DNA of 41,378 bases from an uncultured Clostridia bacterium (GTDB taxonomy: Bacteria > Bacillota > SHA-98 > UBA4971), in assembly GCA_900019985.1 (NCBI GenBank), contig FIZM01000037.1, forward strand, positions 2,744 to 44,121, read 5' to 3'. The notes beneath the pieces were generated by a model. It was not told the origin of the DNA. It saw only the letters and a program-made list of their open reading frames with translations, and did not search any database. Below, piece after piece: positions 24,444 through 33,929 of this stretch. Positions within the stretch are counted from its first letter, which is position 1. Each line of letters opens with the position of its first letter. Made by a program: the position numbers and the translations under genes.

Positions 24444-26141
24444 TCACATCTCATGCGGAGCAAATATGCCAAGGAGGCCAAGGACATTGGCGAGCACTGT
24501 TCTGACAGCCTCGGACAACGCAAGTCTCGCCATTGTCAAATCAGGATCTTCGTTGATTACCCTATAGCTATTGTAGAACGAATGGAAAAGACCTGCAAGA
24601 TCCAATGCATAGCCGGCTAGCCGGTTCGGTGCGCGCTCCTCGGCACTTATTACCACCTCGTCAGGATAGGTTGCAAGCTTCCGTATAATATCAAGCTCAG
24701 CATCTTCGGTAAGCTTAGACAGATCAACCTCACTTAAGTTCGAAAGCTCTATGCCTCGCTCCTCTGCCTGCCTGAAGATGCTGCATATTCTGGCGTGGGC
24801 ATACTGAATGTAATAGACAGGGTTTGCCTGCGACTCTTCTTTCGCCAGGGCAAGATCGAACTCCAGGTGGCTTTCGATATTTCTCATCAACAAGAAGTAC
24901 CGGGCAGCGTCTTTCCCCACTTCGTCTATGAGGTCATCCATAGTCACGAATTCCCCGGCACGTTTTGACATTTTTACACGTTCGCCTGAAGACATAAGAG
25001 ATAGGAATTGCAAAAGCAAGACTTCCAAACTGCTGCCGGGATGCCCCAACGCCTGTAAGCCGGCACGGGTAGGTACAACATGACCATGATGGTCAGGGCC
25101 CCATATATCAATCAATAGGTCAAATCCTCTATCAAGCTTATTCTTGTGATAGGCTATATCTCCTGCAAGATATGTATAATTTCCGTCGCTTTTAACAAGG
25201 ACCCTGTCTTTCTCATCGCCGAATTCTGTGGTACGCAGCCAGAGAGCGCCCTCTGCCTCGTATACCATGCCTCTCTCTTGCAAAGTGTCAATAACCCATG
25301 AGACCGCGCCTGAATCTACAAGCTGCCTCTCGCTGAACCATACGTCAAACTCTACTCCGAACCGGGAAAGGGAAGCTTTCTGATCCTGAAGCATATGAGA
25401 AAGTGCAAAATCCTTGAAGAACTCAGCTCTCTCCTCAGCTCCCATAGATTCAAGCTCTTTTCCGTGTTTCTCCACGGCCAAGCGGGCTATGTCAACTATG
25501 TAAGAACCCTGATATCCCCACTCAGGGAATTCAATGTCTTCGCCTTTTAACTCAAGATATCGCAATTCACAGGAAGCACCGAGGACATTGATCTGCCCTC
25601 CCGCATCATTAATGTAATACTCAGTGGAAACATCATAACCTGCAGCCTTTAGGATATTTGCTAGACTTCCGCCTACCGCTGCTGCTCTGGCATTTACTAC
25701 ATTCATAGGACCTGTAGGGTTTGCACTGACAAATTCCAGGAGGATTCGCCTGCCTCCTCCTGTTGTTGACATGCCGTATAGAGAGCCTGCTTTGATAATG
25801 GCTTTGACAGCGTCTTCGAGCCAGCGGCGGCTGAGAAAGAAGTTGATAAACCCGGGGCCTGCCACTTCAACACGTTGAATATAATCTCGTTTATCTTCCT
25901 TTATCTCCAGATTTGCTACTATCGCGTCAGCGATTTCCCTCGGTTTTCTCCCTACCTTACTTGCCAAGGCAAGTGCAACAGGTGTTGCGAAATCACCGTG
26001 GGCCTTGTTACGCGTATACTCCACAGCGATGTCTTTATCATCAAAATCCCGAAGTTCATTAAGAATCCCTGAGCTTACCAGCGCGGCATTAACCTTGCTT
26101 CGGATTTTGCATCTTATATCATCAACAACGTTGTAGTACAA
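24444..26141 (-). CDS. argS: Arginyl-tRNA synthetase
   Basis: Class I synthetase for tRNA-Arg; 565 residues. The N-terminal Add-1 tRNA D-loop domain is about 1-110. The catalytic domain starts at EFVSANPTGPMNVVNARAAA, where the HIGH element reads NVVN; GGQINVLGASCELRY follows. The KMSKS loop is RVKMSKRAGEFVT near residue 370. The C-terminal DALR anticodon domain ends FAPHEM. TTG at 26141 is chosen as the start (GGAGGG upstream); an in-frame TTG at 26171 lies before the ribosome site. It follows the M16 protease gene by 59 bases. The identity is secure despite the odd HIGH motif. Confidence 0.95.
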   Translation of the reverse strand: MYYNVVDDIRCKIRSKVNAALVSSGILNELRDFDDKDIAVEYTRNKAHGDFATPVALALASKVGRKPREIADAIVANLEIKEDKRDYIQRVEVAGPGFINFFLSRRWLEDAVKAIIKAGSLYGMSTTGGGRRILLEFVSANPTGPMNVVNARAAAVGGSLANILKAAGYDVSTEYYINDAGGQINVLGASCELRYLELKGEDIEFPEWGYQGSYIVDIARLAVEKHGKELESMGAEERAEFFKDFALSHMLQDQKASLSRFGVEFDVWFSERQLVDSGAVSWVIDTLQERGMVYEAEGALWLRTTEFGDEKDRVLVKSDGNYTYLAGDIAYHKNKLDRGFDLLIDIWGPDHHGHVVPTRAGLQALGHPGSSLEVLLLQFLSLMSSGERVKMSKRAGEFVTMDDLIDEVGKDAARYFLLMRNIESHLEFDLALAKEESQANPVYYIQYAHARICSIFRQAEERGIELSNLSEVDLSKLTEDAELDIIRKLATYPDEVVISAEERAPNRLAGYALDLAGLFHSFYNSYRVINEDPDLTMARLALSEAVRTVLANVLGLLGIFAPHEM

Positions 26142-26200
26142 CCCTGTTCCCTCCTGCTGACCTGTACACAATACTTAAGCCACCGAATCCATGCCTCTTA

Positions 26201-27475
26201 TTATAGCATAGATGAGTCTACTACTCGCATCATCTCATCTTCCCCTCGGAACGGGCCAACTGCTGCTAAACTCAGCTTTTCCCTGATGAACAAGTCCATT
26301 GCAACACTCTGAATGTCGTCCTCTGTAACGGATTCAATCTTCTCAAGGACCTCCTCAACAGGGATTATCTTCCCTGACAGCGTCATATGTCCTCCGTGCC
26401 TCAGAGCCAGGCTCAGGGTGTCTTCCAACCGCAGCGAAAGGCTGCCTTTGTAGAAATCCTTTGCCATTCGGAGCTCGTCCTTTCTTACAGGCGTTTCCCT
26501 GAGTTTCGCCAATTGCCCGAGAATCACTTCAATCGTGTCCTCTCCCCTCTCAGGGTCAACACCTGCATAGATGCGTAGCACCCCGGTATCCTGGTGAGGC
26601 GAGTACTGAGATCCTACTGAATACGCAAGCCCTCTCTTCACCCGAACCTCCTGAAACAATCTGGAACTCATCCCCTGGCCCAAGACAACATCAAGCAGCT
26701 CAAGGGCATAACGTTTCGGATGAAGCCGGGGATATCCGGGGAAGCCCAGTACGATATTGGCTTGCTTGGTGTCGCGCGTCTCCACCGCAACCCGCGGGCC
26801 TTCTTCTCCGGTGTCAGCAGGCACGAAAGTCTTCGCATCCAGACTCTCCCTTGTCTCAAAGAACTCGGCAACAACGCGGCTTACCTCTTCCTTTGATACA
26901 TTGCCTGCAACAGAAACCACGATATTTCCAGGGTGATAGAAAGATCGGAAGTAATCGAGAATTGCCTCTTTGGACATGGAGACAATTGAATCAAGGGTTC
27001 CTGCGATACTCATTCCCATGGGTTGGCCCGGCCATATAAGGTCATCCAGCATTTCGTGAACCCATGAGTCAGGCCTGTCTCTCACCATTTTAATCTCTTC
27101 AATAATGACTCCTCGTTCTCTCTCTATTGATTCATCTAAGAACAGAGAATTCAGTATGATGTCTGCCAGGACGTCTATACCCAGCAAAAACTCGCTTGCA
27201 GGCACTTTTACCAGAAAGCATGTGGCTTCCTTATCAGTGAAACCGTTGATGGATCCTCCGACTCCCTCTATTGCCTGGGATATTTTGAGATTGTCCTCTC
27301 TTTTCTTAGTACCTTTGAACAAGAGATGTTCAATAAAATGCGAAACTCCGCTTATCTCAGGTGTTTCGTACCTCGCGCCTGCACTGACCCAGATAGTACA
27401 AGATGCAGATCTCATCTGAGGCATTTCATAGGTTACGATTCGCAGCCCGTTTTTCAGAGTCTCTATGGAAAGCAT
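26201..27475 (-). CDS. M16-family zinc metallopeptidase
   Basis: Pitrilysin/mitochondrial-processing-peptidase-like protease of 424 residues, the size of the single-chain bacterial YmxG group. The zinc motif is HFIEHLLFKGT (HxxEH near residue 46), with the third ligand Glu in ERGVIIEEIKMVRDR. The C-terminal half (LDVVLGQGMSSRLFQEVRVK, then GLAYSVGSQYSPHQDTG) is the second M16 repeat that shapes the cavity. ATG at 27475 has AGGTGA six bases upstream; a GTG one codon earlier is also open. In many Firmicutes this gene lies near pnp and dut; here it lies between the V-ATPase operon and argS. The substrate is unknown. Confidence 0.92.
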   Translation of the reverse strand: MLSIETLKNGLRIVTYEMPQMRSASCTIWVSAGARYETPEISGVSHFIEHLLFKGTKKREDNLKISQAIEGVGGSINGFTDKEATCFLVKVPASEFLLGIDVLADIILNSLFLDESIERERGVIIEEIKMVRDRPDSWVHEMLDDLIWPGQPMGMSIAGTLDSIVSMSKEAILDYFRSFYHPGNIVVSVAGNVSKEEVSRVVAEFFETRESLDAKTFVPADTGEEGPRVAVETRDTKQANIVLGFPGYPRLHPKRYALELLDVVLGQGMSSRLFQEVRVKRGLAYSVGSQYSPHQDTGVLRIYAGVDPERGEDTIEVILGQLAKLRETPVRKDELRMAKDFYKGSLSLRLEDTLSLALRHGGHMTLSGKIIPVEEVLEKIESVTEDDIQSVAMDLFIREKLSLAAVGPFRGEDEMMRVVDSSML

Positions 27476-27520
27476 CACATATCACCTCTGGATTAGCTTC
27501 TCCGATTTTCAAAAGAGAAA

Positions 27521-27563
27521 CGCCCCCTATTGTTTTACGCCCAATCTTCAAATATAGGGGGCG
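27521..27563 (-). terminator. Terminator of the V-ATPase operon
   Basis: Perfect ten-base stem CGCCCCCTAT / ATAGGGGGCG with a 23-base loop. On the minus strand it is followed by TTTCTCTTTTG. It lies 58 bases after the subunit D stop. Confidence 0.8.
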
Positions 27564-27620
27564 AACTTCGTGTTTTGCTTCGGATGATGCCTGACAATTC
27601 CAAGCCCCGCTTGAACCTTG

Positions 27621-28253
27621 TCAAGCTCGCTTCTTTCTGACTATATCCTTAACCTTCATCAGCCGCGTCAGGTTACCCCGCTCCATCTCATCAAGTTTCA
27701 TCACGATGTACTTGATAGTCTCTTCCAGGTTAGGAATGACTACGTACTCCAGTGCATTCACCCTGCGCCTTGTCTTTTCCAACTCATCAGCCAAAAGCTC
27801 AATGGTTTTCTCAACTTCCGCCAGTTTCACCAGCTTCGGCACTACTTTTGTCAAACCTTCCACAGCATCATCTAAAGCCGCAGAAGTCCCGGAAAAGCCG
27901 TAAGGATATACGTCCTGTGCTTCACCGATAACCCATGAAAGCTCAGGCACCTTCACATTCATTATGTTCCTCGAGGCTGCCTCTATCTTAGATTGAGCCC
28001 TGGAAACCATAAGGGCCCCTTCCATCTCCGCTCTGCTCATGGTAGCTCGGGCTTGTAGAAATGCAGGCAGTGCGCGGCCAAGAGCTGCCTCTACTTCCTC
28101 GCGGAGTTTGCGCTCAGCCTTTACTAACTCGAGAAACTGCTTCATAAGCTCATCGAGCTTGTCTTTCATCAGTTTATGTCCTCGTTCTGCCATGGCAAGC
28201 CGCTTTCTTGTGGCAAGAAGCTGCATGCGTGTGGCGCTTACTCTGATTTCCAT
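27621..28253 (-). CDS. ntpD: V-type ATP synthase subunit D
   Basis: Central-stalk coiled-coil subunit of the rotary ATPase; 210 residues. The start MEIRVSATRMQLLATRKRLA and the end EYVVIPNLEETIKYIVMKLD are characteristic, with two long helices forming the shaft inside the A3B3 ring. The ATG start has GGAG five bases upstream. A gap of 64 bases separates it from ntpB; it is the last gene of the operon before the terminator. Confidence 0.96.
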   Translation of the reverse strand: MEIRVSATRMQLLATRKRLAMAERGHKLMKDKLDELMKQFLELVKAERKLREEVEAALGRALPAFLQARATMSRAEMEGALMVSRAQSKIEAASRNIMNVKVPELSWVIGEAQDVYPYGFSGTSAALDDAVEGLTKVVPKLVKLAEVEKTIELLADELEKTRRRVNALEYVVIPNLEETIKYIVMKLDEMERGNLTRLMKVKDIVRKKRA

Positions 28254-28317
28254 AGCTGCTCCGGAGCTAAGCCTCCCTCCTCTATCGGGCTACAACTCTT
28301 CTCAAAACACCCTCTTG

Positions 28318-29700
28318 CTATGCAGACTCAGTATCAGGCAGGTACTTCTCTATATACTCCTCGCGGATTCTCTTCAGCTCTCTGACGGGTAGAAGCGTTA
28401 GAAGCTCCCAGCCTAAATCCAGTGTTTGCTCTATCGTCCTGTTTTCTTCAGGGCCTTGATTCACATACCGCCGCTCAAATTCATCAGCGAATTTGGAGAA
28501 CTTCTTATCATCCTCGGAAAGGGCAGCCTCGCCTAAGATAGCCTCAAGCTCCTTTGCGTCCCTTCCTCTGGCGTAAGCAGCGTAAAGCTGGTTCATAGTG
28601 TCTGCATGGTCCTCTCTGGTTTTGCCTTCGCCGATACCTTTGTCTTTCAGCCTCGACAGTGACGGCAGTACGTCAATTGGCGGGTATATGCCTTTACGGT
28701 GAAGCTCCCTGGCAAGGAGTATTTGGCCTTCCGTAATATATCCTGTCAAGTCTACTATCGGGTGAGTCTTGTCGTCCTCAGGCATGGTAAGGATGGGAAG
28801 CAACGTTATTGAGCCCTTCCGTCCCTTGATACGCCCTGCTCTCTCATACATGGTGGCAAGGTCCGTATACATGTATCCCGGATATCCACGGCGGCCCGGA
28901 ACTTCCATTCGTGCTGCAGAAACCTCTCTTAAGGCCTCTGCATAGTTGGTTATGTCGCTGAGGATGACAAGAACGTGCATATCTTTTTCAAAGGCCAGGT
29001 ATTCCGCAGCGGTCAAAGCCATCCTTGGAGTGGATATCCTTTCAATAGCAGGGTCGTTAGCAAGGTTGATAAAGAGCACTGCACGCTCAATAGCACCTGT
29101 CCGTCTGAAGTCTGAAATGAAGTAATCAGCTTCTTCAAAGGTAATACCCATAGCGCCAAATACTACGCTGAACTTCTCCTCTGTGCCTAGAACCGTTGCT
29201 TGCCTTGCTATTTGAGCTGCAAGGGCAGCATGGGGAAGTCCGGATCCTGAGAAAATCGGAAGCTTCTGCCCTCTGACAAGTGTATTCAACCCGTCTATGG
29301 CAGAGATCCCTGTCTGGATGAACTCCGAAGGGTATTCTCTGGCATAGGGGTTTATCGGGTTTCCGTTTATATCTATCTTCTTCTCAGGAATAATCTGTGG
29401 TCCGCCGTCTATTGGCCTTCCAAAGCCGTCAAAGACCCTGCCCAGCATATCCATGGATACACCGAGCTCTATGCCTCGCCCTAAGAATCTGACTTTGGCC
29501 GATGCCAGGTTTAAACCGGCTGACCCTTCAAATAACTGTACTAAGGCACGTGAACCGTCCGCCTCCAGCACCCTGCCTCGCCTAACCTCGTCTTTGGAGA
29601 CTTCTATTTCTACCAGTTCACCGTACTTAACACCTTCAACCTGCTCCACCACCATAAGTGGGCCGGCTACTTCAGAGACTGTCCTGTATTCTTTAAGCAA
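28318..29700 (-). CDS. ntpB: V-type ATP synthase subunit B
   Basis: Non-catalytic nucleotide-binding subunit of the A3B3 head; 460 residues. [20 protein letters not shown] is the usual N-terminus; [20 protein letters not shown] and [16 protein letters not shown] replace a true P-loop, as expected for B subunits. TTG at 29700 is used as start because it gives this N-terminus; it overlaps the ntpA end by eight bases with GGGGG eight bases upstream. The longer frame would add nine unlikely residues. Confidence 0.95.
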   Translation of the reverse strand: MLKEYRTVSEVAGPLMVVEQVEGVKYGELVEIEVSKDEVRRGRVLEADGSRALVQLFEGSAGLNLASAKVRFLGRGIELGVSMDMLGRVFDGFGRPIDGGPQIIPEKKIDINGNPINPYAREYPSEFIQTGISAIDGLNTLVRGQKLPIFSGSGLPHAALAAQIARQATVLGTEEKFSVVFGAMGITFEEADYFISDFRRTGAIERAVLFINLANDPAIERISTPRMALTAAEYLAFEKDMHVLVILSDITNYAEALREVSAARMEVPGRRGYPGYMYTDLATMYERAGRIKGRKGSITLLPILTMPEDDKTHPIVDLTGYITEGQILLARELHRKGIYPPIDVLPSLSRLKDKGIGEGKTREDHADTMNQLYAAYARGRDAKELEAILGEAALSEDDKKFSKFADEFERRYVNQGPEENRTIEQTLDLGWELLTLLPVRELKRIREEYIEKYLPDTESA

Positions 29701-31468
29701 CTTCCTCACCCCCGGCTGCCTGGACAAGGTCGCTGAACGCAGTCTTCATCTCTTGGAACACACTGTTTAATCTCTCTTCTTCATTTTCCGGGACATATTT
29801 CATCCTGGCTATGGTGTCCCTGACGTCCAGCTCCATAATCTTATCGAAATCAACATCTGCTTCCAGCGCATCCAAAGCCATATGATGGAAATCGAGAATA
29901 GCTTTGAGCATCAGCCTTTGCTTGGCAAGCGACGTATATGTGTCTACTTCGTGATAAGCATTCTGGTGCAGGAAGTCTTCGCGTATTGATTTTGCAGTCT
30001 CCAGCGACAATCTATCCTTAATAGATAAGGCATCTATACCGACAAGCCTTACTATCTCTTCCAGCTCTGCTTCTTCTTGCAGCATCCTCATGGCTTCTCT
30101 TCTGAGGTCTGCAAAGTCAGATGCAACTGTCTTGGAGAGCTCTCCCTCTAATCTCTCAAGATAGAGTGAATAGCTGAGCAACCAGTTAATCGCAGGGAAG
30201 TGACGCCGTGCTGCCAAAGTTGCATCCAGGCCCCAGAATACCTTCGCTACTCTGAGCGTTGCCTGGGCAACAGGCTCTGACAGGTCTCCGCCTGGAGGAG
30301 ACACAGCTCCGATAACTGTCAGAGTGCCTTCTCTTCCCTCAGACCCGAGGCACTTGGTGCGTCCTGCACGTTCATAGAACTCGGCTATCCTGGAACCAAG
30401 ATATGCAGGATAACCTTCCTCACCGGGCATTTCCTCAAGCCTTCCTGAAATCTCACGGAGAGCCTCAGCCCACCTGGACGTGGAGTCTGCCATGAGAGCC
30501 ACATTATAGCCCATATCTCGGAAGTATTCAGCCATTGTAATGCCTGTGTAAATCGAGGCTTCACGGGCTGCAACAGGCATGTCTGATGTGTTCGCCACAA
30601 GCACTGTCCTCTTCATGAGAGGCTCGCCTGTGCGTGGGTCCATCAGCTCCGGGAAGTCCATAAGGACCTCTGTCATCTCATTTCCGCGTTCTCCGCATCC
30701 GACGTATACGATGATATCTGAGTCTGCCCACCGCGCCAGCTGGTGCTGGACGACTGTCTTTCCGCTGCCGAAAGGACCGGGTACGCATGCAGCTCCGCCT
30801 TTCGCAACCGGGAAGAACATATCTATGATGCGTTGACCTGTGACCAGGGGGACATGCGGAGGAAGCTTCTCTGCATAAGGCCTCCCTCGCCTTACAGGCC
30901 AGCGGGTCAGCATGGTAATATCCCTTGTGCCGTCTTTTGTTTCAATAGTGGCAACTACGTCTAAGACTGTAAACTCGCCTTCATTGATAGTCCGGACAGT
31001 GCCCCTTACATCATGGGGGACCATTATCCTGTGTTCAACAACTGAGGTCTCCTGGACCACACCGAGGATATCACCGGGTTCAACAGTATCCCCGGGCTTT
31101 ACCCTTGGTTCAAAATGCCATTTGCGTTCGTAGTCTATTCCGGGCAATTCGATTCCGCGTTCGATGCGGTCGCCCACAAGGTCTTTAATCTTATCAAGAG
31201 GCCTTTGAATTCCGTCATATATCGACTCTATAAGGCCAGGTGCCAGCTCTACGGAAAGAGGTTGACCGGTGGTATAAACCGGTTCACCGGGTCCGAGGCC
31301 GGCAGTCTCTTCATAAACCTGGATCGATGCTCTGTCGCCTCGCATCTCTATGATCTCGCCGATGAGTCTTTTTTCACTCACCCGCACTACTTCATACATC
31401 TTTGCATTGCCCAATCCTTCTGCTATAACCAAAGGACCTGAGACTTTTACAATCCTTCCTTCACCCAT
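29693..31468 (-). CDS. ntpA: V-type ATP synthase catalytic subunit A
   Basis: Catalytic ATPase subunit; 591 residues. The N-terminal barrel begins [20 protein letters not shown]. The bulge (non-homologous region) is around residues 110-190. Walker A is [15 protein letters not shown], then [20 protein letters not shown] and the Walker B region [16 protein letters not shown]. Together with B it forms the ring; in V/A types it may synthesise or hydrolyse ATP. It lies eight bases after ntpG (subunit F). Confidence 0.97.
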   Translation of the reverse strand: MGEGRIVKVSGPLVIAEGLGNAKMYEVVRVSEKRLIGEIIEMRGDRASIQVYEETAGLGPGEPVYTTGQPLSVELAPGLIESIYDGIQRPLDKIKDLVGDRIERGIELPGIDYERKWHFEPRVKPGDTVEPGDILGVVQETSVVEHRIMVPHDVRGTVRTINEGEFTVLDVVATIETKDGTRDITMLTRWPVRRGRPYAEKLPPHVPLVTGQRIIDMFFPVAKGGAACVPGPFGSGKTVVQHQLARWADSDIIVYVGCGERGNEMTEVLMDFPELMDPRTGEPLMKRTVLVANTSDMPVAAREASIYTGITMAEYFRDMGYNVALMADSTSRWAEALREISGRLEEMPGEEGYPAYLGSRIAEFYERAGRTKCLGSEGREGTLTVIGAVSPPGGDLSEPVAQATLRVAKVFWGLDATLAARRHFPAINWLLSYSLYLERLEGELSKTVASDFADLRREAMRMLQEEAELEEIVRLVGIDALSIKDRLSLETAKSIREDFLHQNAYHEVDTYTSLAKQRLMLKAILDFHHMALDALEADVDFDKIMELDVRDTIARMKYVPENEEERLNSVFQEMKTAFSDLVQAAGGEEVA

Positions 31469-31476
31469 TCTAGCTC

Positions 31477-31806
31477 CTACCCTCTCTCCTGGAATAAGAT
31501 GTCGGCACCGACAGCCTTTTCCACGATCTTCTTCATCCGCATCCGCGCAAGCCCCAGTGAACCTTCAATTCCGGGGATTATAGCCACTGCAGGAAGCGGC
31601 TGATCTTCAAATGCCTTTACAAGTTCAGGCAAGGCCTCTGCCGCCTGCTCAGTAAGGAAAACCACCCCGTACTTCCCTCTTTTAAGCGCGGCTAGAATCT
31701 TCTCGCCTTGTTCAGGTCCACCCAGGGCAAATATATCCGCTCCAAGGGAACGAAATCCCAAGACAGCCTCTTCTTCACCGACCACTGCTATCTTATACAT
31801 AGACAT
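31477..31806 (-). CDS. ntpG: V-type ATP synthase subunit F
   Basis: Small central-stalk subunit (called NtpG in Enterococcus); 109 residues. The Rossmann-like fold shows [36 protein letters not shown] and [12 protein letters not shown]. The ATG at 31806 has GGGAGAG eight bases upstream and overlaps ntpC by 14 bases; an ATG two codons later is also possible. Confidence 0.93.
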   Translation of the reverse strand: MSMYKIAVVGEEEAVLGFRSLGADIFALGGPEQGEKILAALKRGKYGVVFLTEQAAEALPELVKAFEDQPLPAVAIIPGIEGSLGLARMRMKKIVEKAVGADILFQERG

Positions 31807-32800
31807 CTCGCAGTCTCTCCCTTATGCTGTCACCTGCTACCCCGGCTGCCTTACCGGCAATTACCAGTCGGGCAATCCGGAGCTCCTGCTGCTTGGCAAG
31901 GATGTACCCGATTAGCGGTTCCGGGCCCAGCGGAACATATCTTGCCTCGCGGATCAATCCACTTATTATCTCTTCAAGGAATCCCTCTATCTCAGAAAGG
32001 GATCCTCCTTCCTCAAGCAGGTTTAATCCGCGCCTGGCAACAAACTCGTACCCTGTCCCTGACAATACATCCATTAAGGCATCTTGGGATTCATCTTCGT
32101 AGGCTTGGCTAAGTCTTCTGTGATCTATGTTTCCCCCTGCCACCAGGGCATGTTCCACAAGCCACGTGTCCCGCCGCATCTTCCTGGCTCTCAAGAATAT
32201 CAAGAGATTGAGGAAGTCTATTTCCGTTTTTACGTACCTAATGAGAAATTGGATTCCAACAGTCTGTGCCAAATCCAGCAAGGCCTCATGCATAGCCCTG
32301 TCAATAACAATATCAATGACCTCAGGGGAAGAACGCTGACTGTACAGAGCCCGGACTTTCTTTAATGCAGATCTAAACTCAGCCGGCAATTCACGCATTT
32401 CCCCATTAATCGCCTTGCAGATGGCATCTTCGCTGAGAGTTCCAAGACGGGACATGGCCATGACAGGTGAAACATCAAAAATGTTTGCTTTCAGCAATAC
32501 CTTTAAGTTATGGTAATCATGCCTCAAGGTAATAAGTCTTGAAAGCCTCTTATCAGGACTGGTCTCTTCTATAAACTGAAGGAGCTTTAATTCCTCTTGG
32601 TCCAGGGCCTCGTCTATTGACAGGAGGTCCTTGGCACAAGCGGCTACCTGGATATAACCGGCTTCCTCCAGCACCTTGAAAGCACCGCTGACGTCAGACG
32701 CGTCAATCATCCGCTCTATTGACGCACGGTCCAGAAGCTTGGTCTCGACAGCCCGCGTTCTGCCTACAGCGTATGCATACTTTTCTTCATGCCCCAGCAA
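31793..32800 (-). CDS. ntpC: V-type ATP synthase subunit C
   Basis: Socket subunit (d/C type) that joins the shaft to the proteolipid ring; 335 residues, fully helical. It begins EEKYAYAVGRTRAVETKLLD and has RLITLRHDYHNLKVLLKANI and EIDFLNLLIFLRARKMRRDT. The start is TTG at 32800 with GGAGGTGATAGA directly upstream. It follows ntpE by 28 bases. Confidence 0.95.
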   Translation of the reverse strand: MLGHEEKYAYAVGRTRAVETKLLDRASIERMIDASDVSGAFKVLEEAGYIQVAACAKDLLSIDEALDQEELKLLQFIEETSPDKRLSRLITLRHDYHNLKVLLKANIFDVSPVMAMSRLGTLSEDAICKAINGEMRELPAEFRSALKKVRALYSQRSSPEVIDIVIDRAMHEALLDLAQTVGIQFLIRYVKTEIDFLNLLIFLRARKMRRDTWLVEHALVAGGNIDHRRLSQAYEDESQDALMDVLSGTGYEFVARRGLNLLEEGGSLSEIEGFLEEIISGLIREARYVPLGPEPLIGYILAKQQELRIARLVIAGKAAGVAGDSIRERLRDVYV

Positions 32801-32828
32801 TCTATCACCTCCGGACCCAAGAACCTTC

Positions 32829-33428
32829 TCAGCTAAAGAGAATACTCGCTACATCGATCAGCAGGGATTCATATTCTCGGGCCAGGATAGCATCAAAAGT
32901 ACAATTGACTTCAACCTTTCCTGAGCTCAGGATGAAACCTCCTATGAAATCCCCTGAAGTGTCCGCCAACTGAACCCTGCCCTTATGATTTCCCTTGGCC
33001 AGTTCGGCATTGACTTCGTCTATAATTTCCTTACCTAGTGTCGAGCGGTCTCGTTCAGACATGATGACATCTCCGCCGGTGTCACGCACAACTTCAAGTA
33101 AGGACTGCTTAAGATAGTCTCTGTACACTTCCGGCTCAAGAGAAGCAAGGCGTTCTTTGGCAGAGGAGAATGCCTCTTCAATCAGCTCCTCTTTTGCAGC
33201 AAGCAGCTTGCGTCTGGCATCTAAGTCAGCCAGGGTGAGAATACGTCTTGCGTTCTCCCGGGCTTTTCCTCTTGCTTCAGCCAACTCCTGTTCACGCTTT
33301 TTATCAGCTTCTGCCTGAGCCTCTTGGAGAATCTTTTCTGCATCACGTGTAGCAGCTTCTATAATCTCGTCAGCCTTTAGCTGCGCTTCTTGAAGGATAG
33401 CCTCCTTCATTTTCTCCAGCGCGTTCAT
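32829..33428 (-). CDS. ntpE: V-type ATP synthase subunit E
   Basis: Peripheral-stalk subunit; 199 residues. A long N-terminal helix (about 1-105) is rich in Ala, Glu, Lys and Arg and would coil with subunit G/H. The C-terminal globular part includes GDVIMSERDRSTLGKEIIDE and GGFILSSGKVEVNCTFDAIL. The ATG directly follows the ntpK stop; the ribosome site GGAGGGG lies within the last codons of ntpK, so translation is coupled. Confidence 0.94.
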   Translation of the reverse strand: MNALEKMKEAILQEAQLKADEIIEAATRDAEKILQEAQAEADKKREQELAEARGKARENARRILTLADLDARRKLLAAKEELIEEAFSSAKERLASLEPEVYRDYLKQSLLEVVRDTGGDVIMSERDRSTLGKEIIDEVNAELAKGNHKGRVQLADTSGDFIGGFILSSGKVEVNCTFDAILAREYESLLIDVASILFS

Positions 33429-33923
33429 CTATGCTACCCCTCCGAATTCAACACCAAAGAGAATCAGAAGCAGAGTTGCAAGGAATGCCAGCACTGCGTA
33501 AGTCTCAACCATAGCGGCAAAGACCAAAGGCTTTCCGAGCTCTTCAGGACGCTTCGCAATAACTCCGAGGCCTGCTGCAGCCACCTTACCCTGCCATACA
33601 GCAGAAAGGAGTCCGACCAGCGCAATAGGCATAGCTGCCGCGATTGCCAGCCAACCTTCAGAAGTAGTCAGCCTGATGACATCTCCGCTGAACACACCCA
33701 TTTTCATCATGAGCAAGAATCCGGCAAGCGCTCCGTATATCCCCTGTGTACCCGGTAGAACCTGCAGGAGGAGCACCTGTCCGAATTTGTCGGGGTCTTC
33801 CGTCACAACACCTGAACCGGCTGACCCTACTAAAGCCGTTCCGATTGCTGACCCGATTCCCGGGAAAATGAATGCTACAGCGACTGCAAAGAACCCCAAG
33901 ACCATTCCTACTGTGATTGACAT
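33429..33923 (-). CDS. ntpK: V-type ATP synthase subunit K (proteolipid c ring)
   Basis: Ion-carrying rotor-ring subunit; 164 residues, four membrane helices, i.e. a duplicated hairpin with one ion site per four helices. The site residues of the Enterococcus hirae Na+ ring (Leu61, Thr64, Gln65, Gln110, Glu139) are matched here by Leu56, Thr59, Gln60 (LPGTQGIYG), Gln111 (WQGKVAAAG) and Glu140 (AAMVETYAV). This favours Na+ coupling. The first hairpin lacks an acidic site residue, as in Enterococcus. The ATG start follows ntpI by six bases with GGGGAGG upstream. Confidence 0.95.
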   Translation of the reverse strand: MSITVGMVLGFFAVAVAFIFPGIGSAIGTALVGSAGSGVVTEDPDKFGQVLLLQVLPGTQGIYGALAGFLLMMKMGVFSGDVIRLTTSEGWLAIAAAMPIALVGLLSAVWQGKVAAAGLGVIAKRPEELGKPLVFAAMVETYAVLAFLATLLLILFGVEFGGVA

Positions 33924-33929
33924 ATTTCT

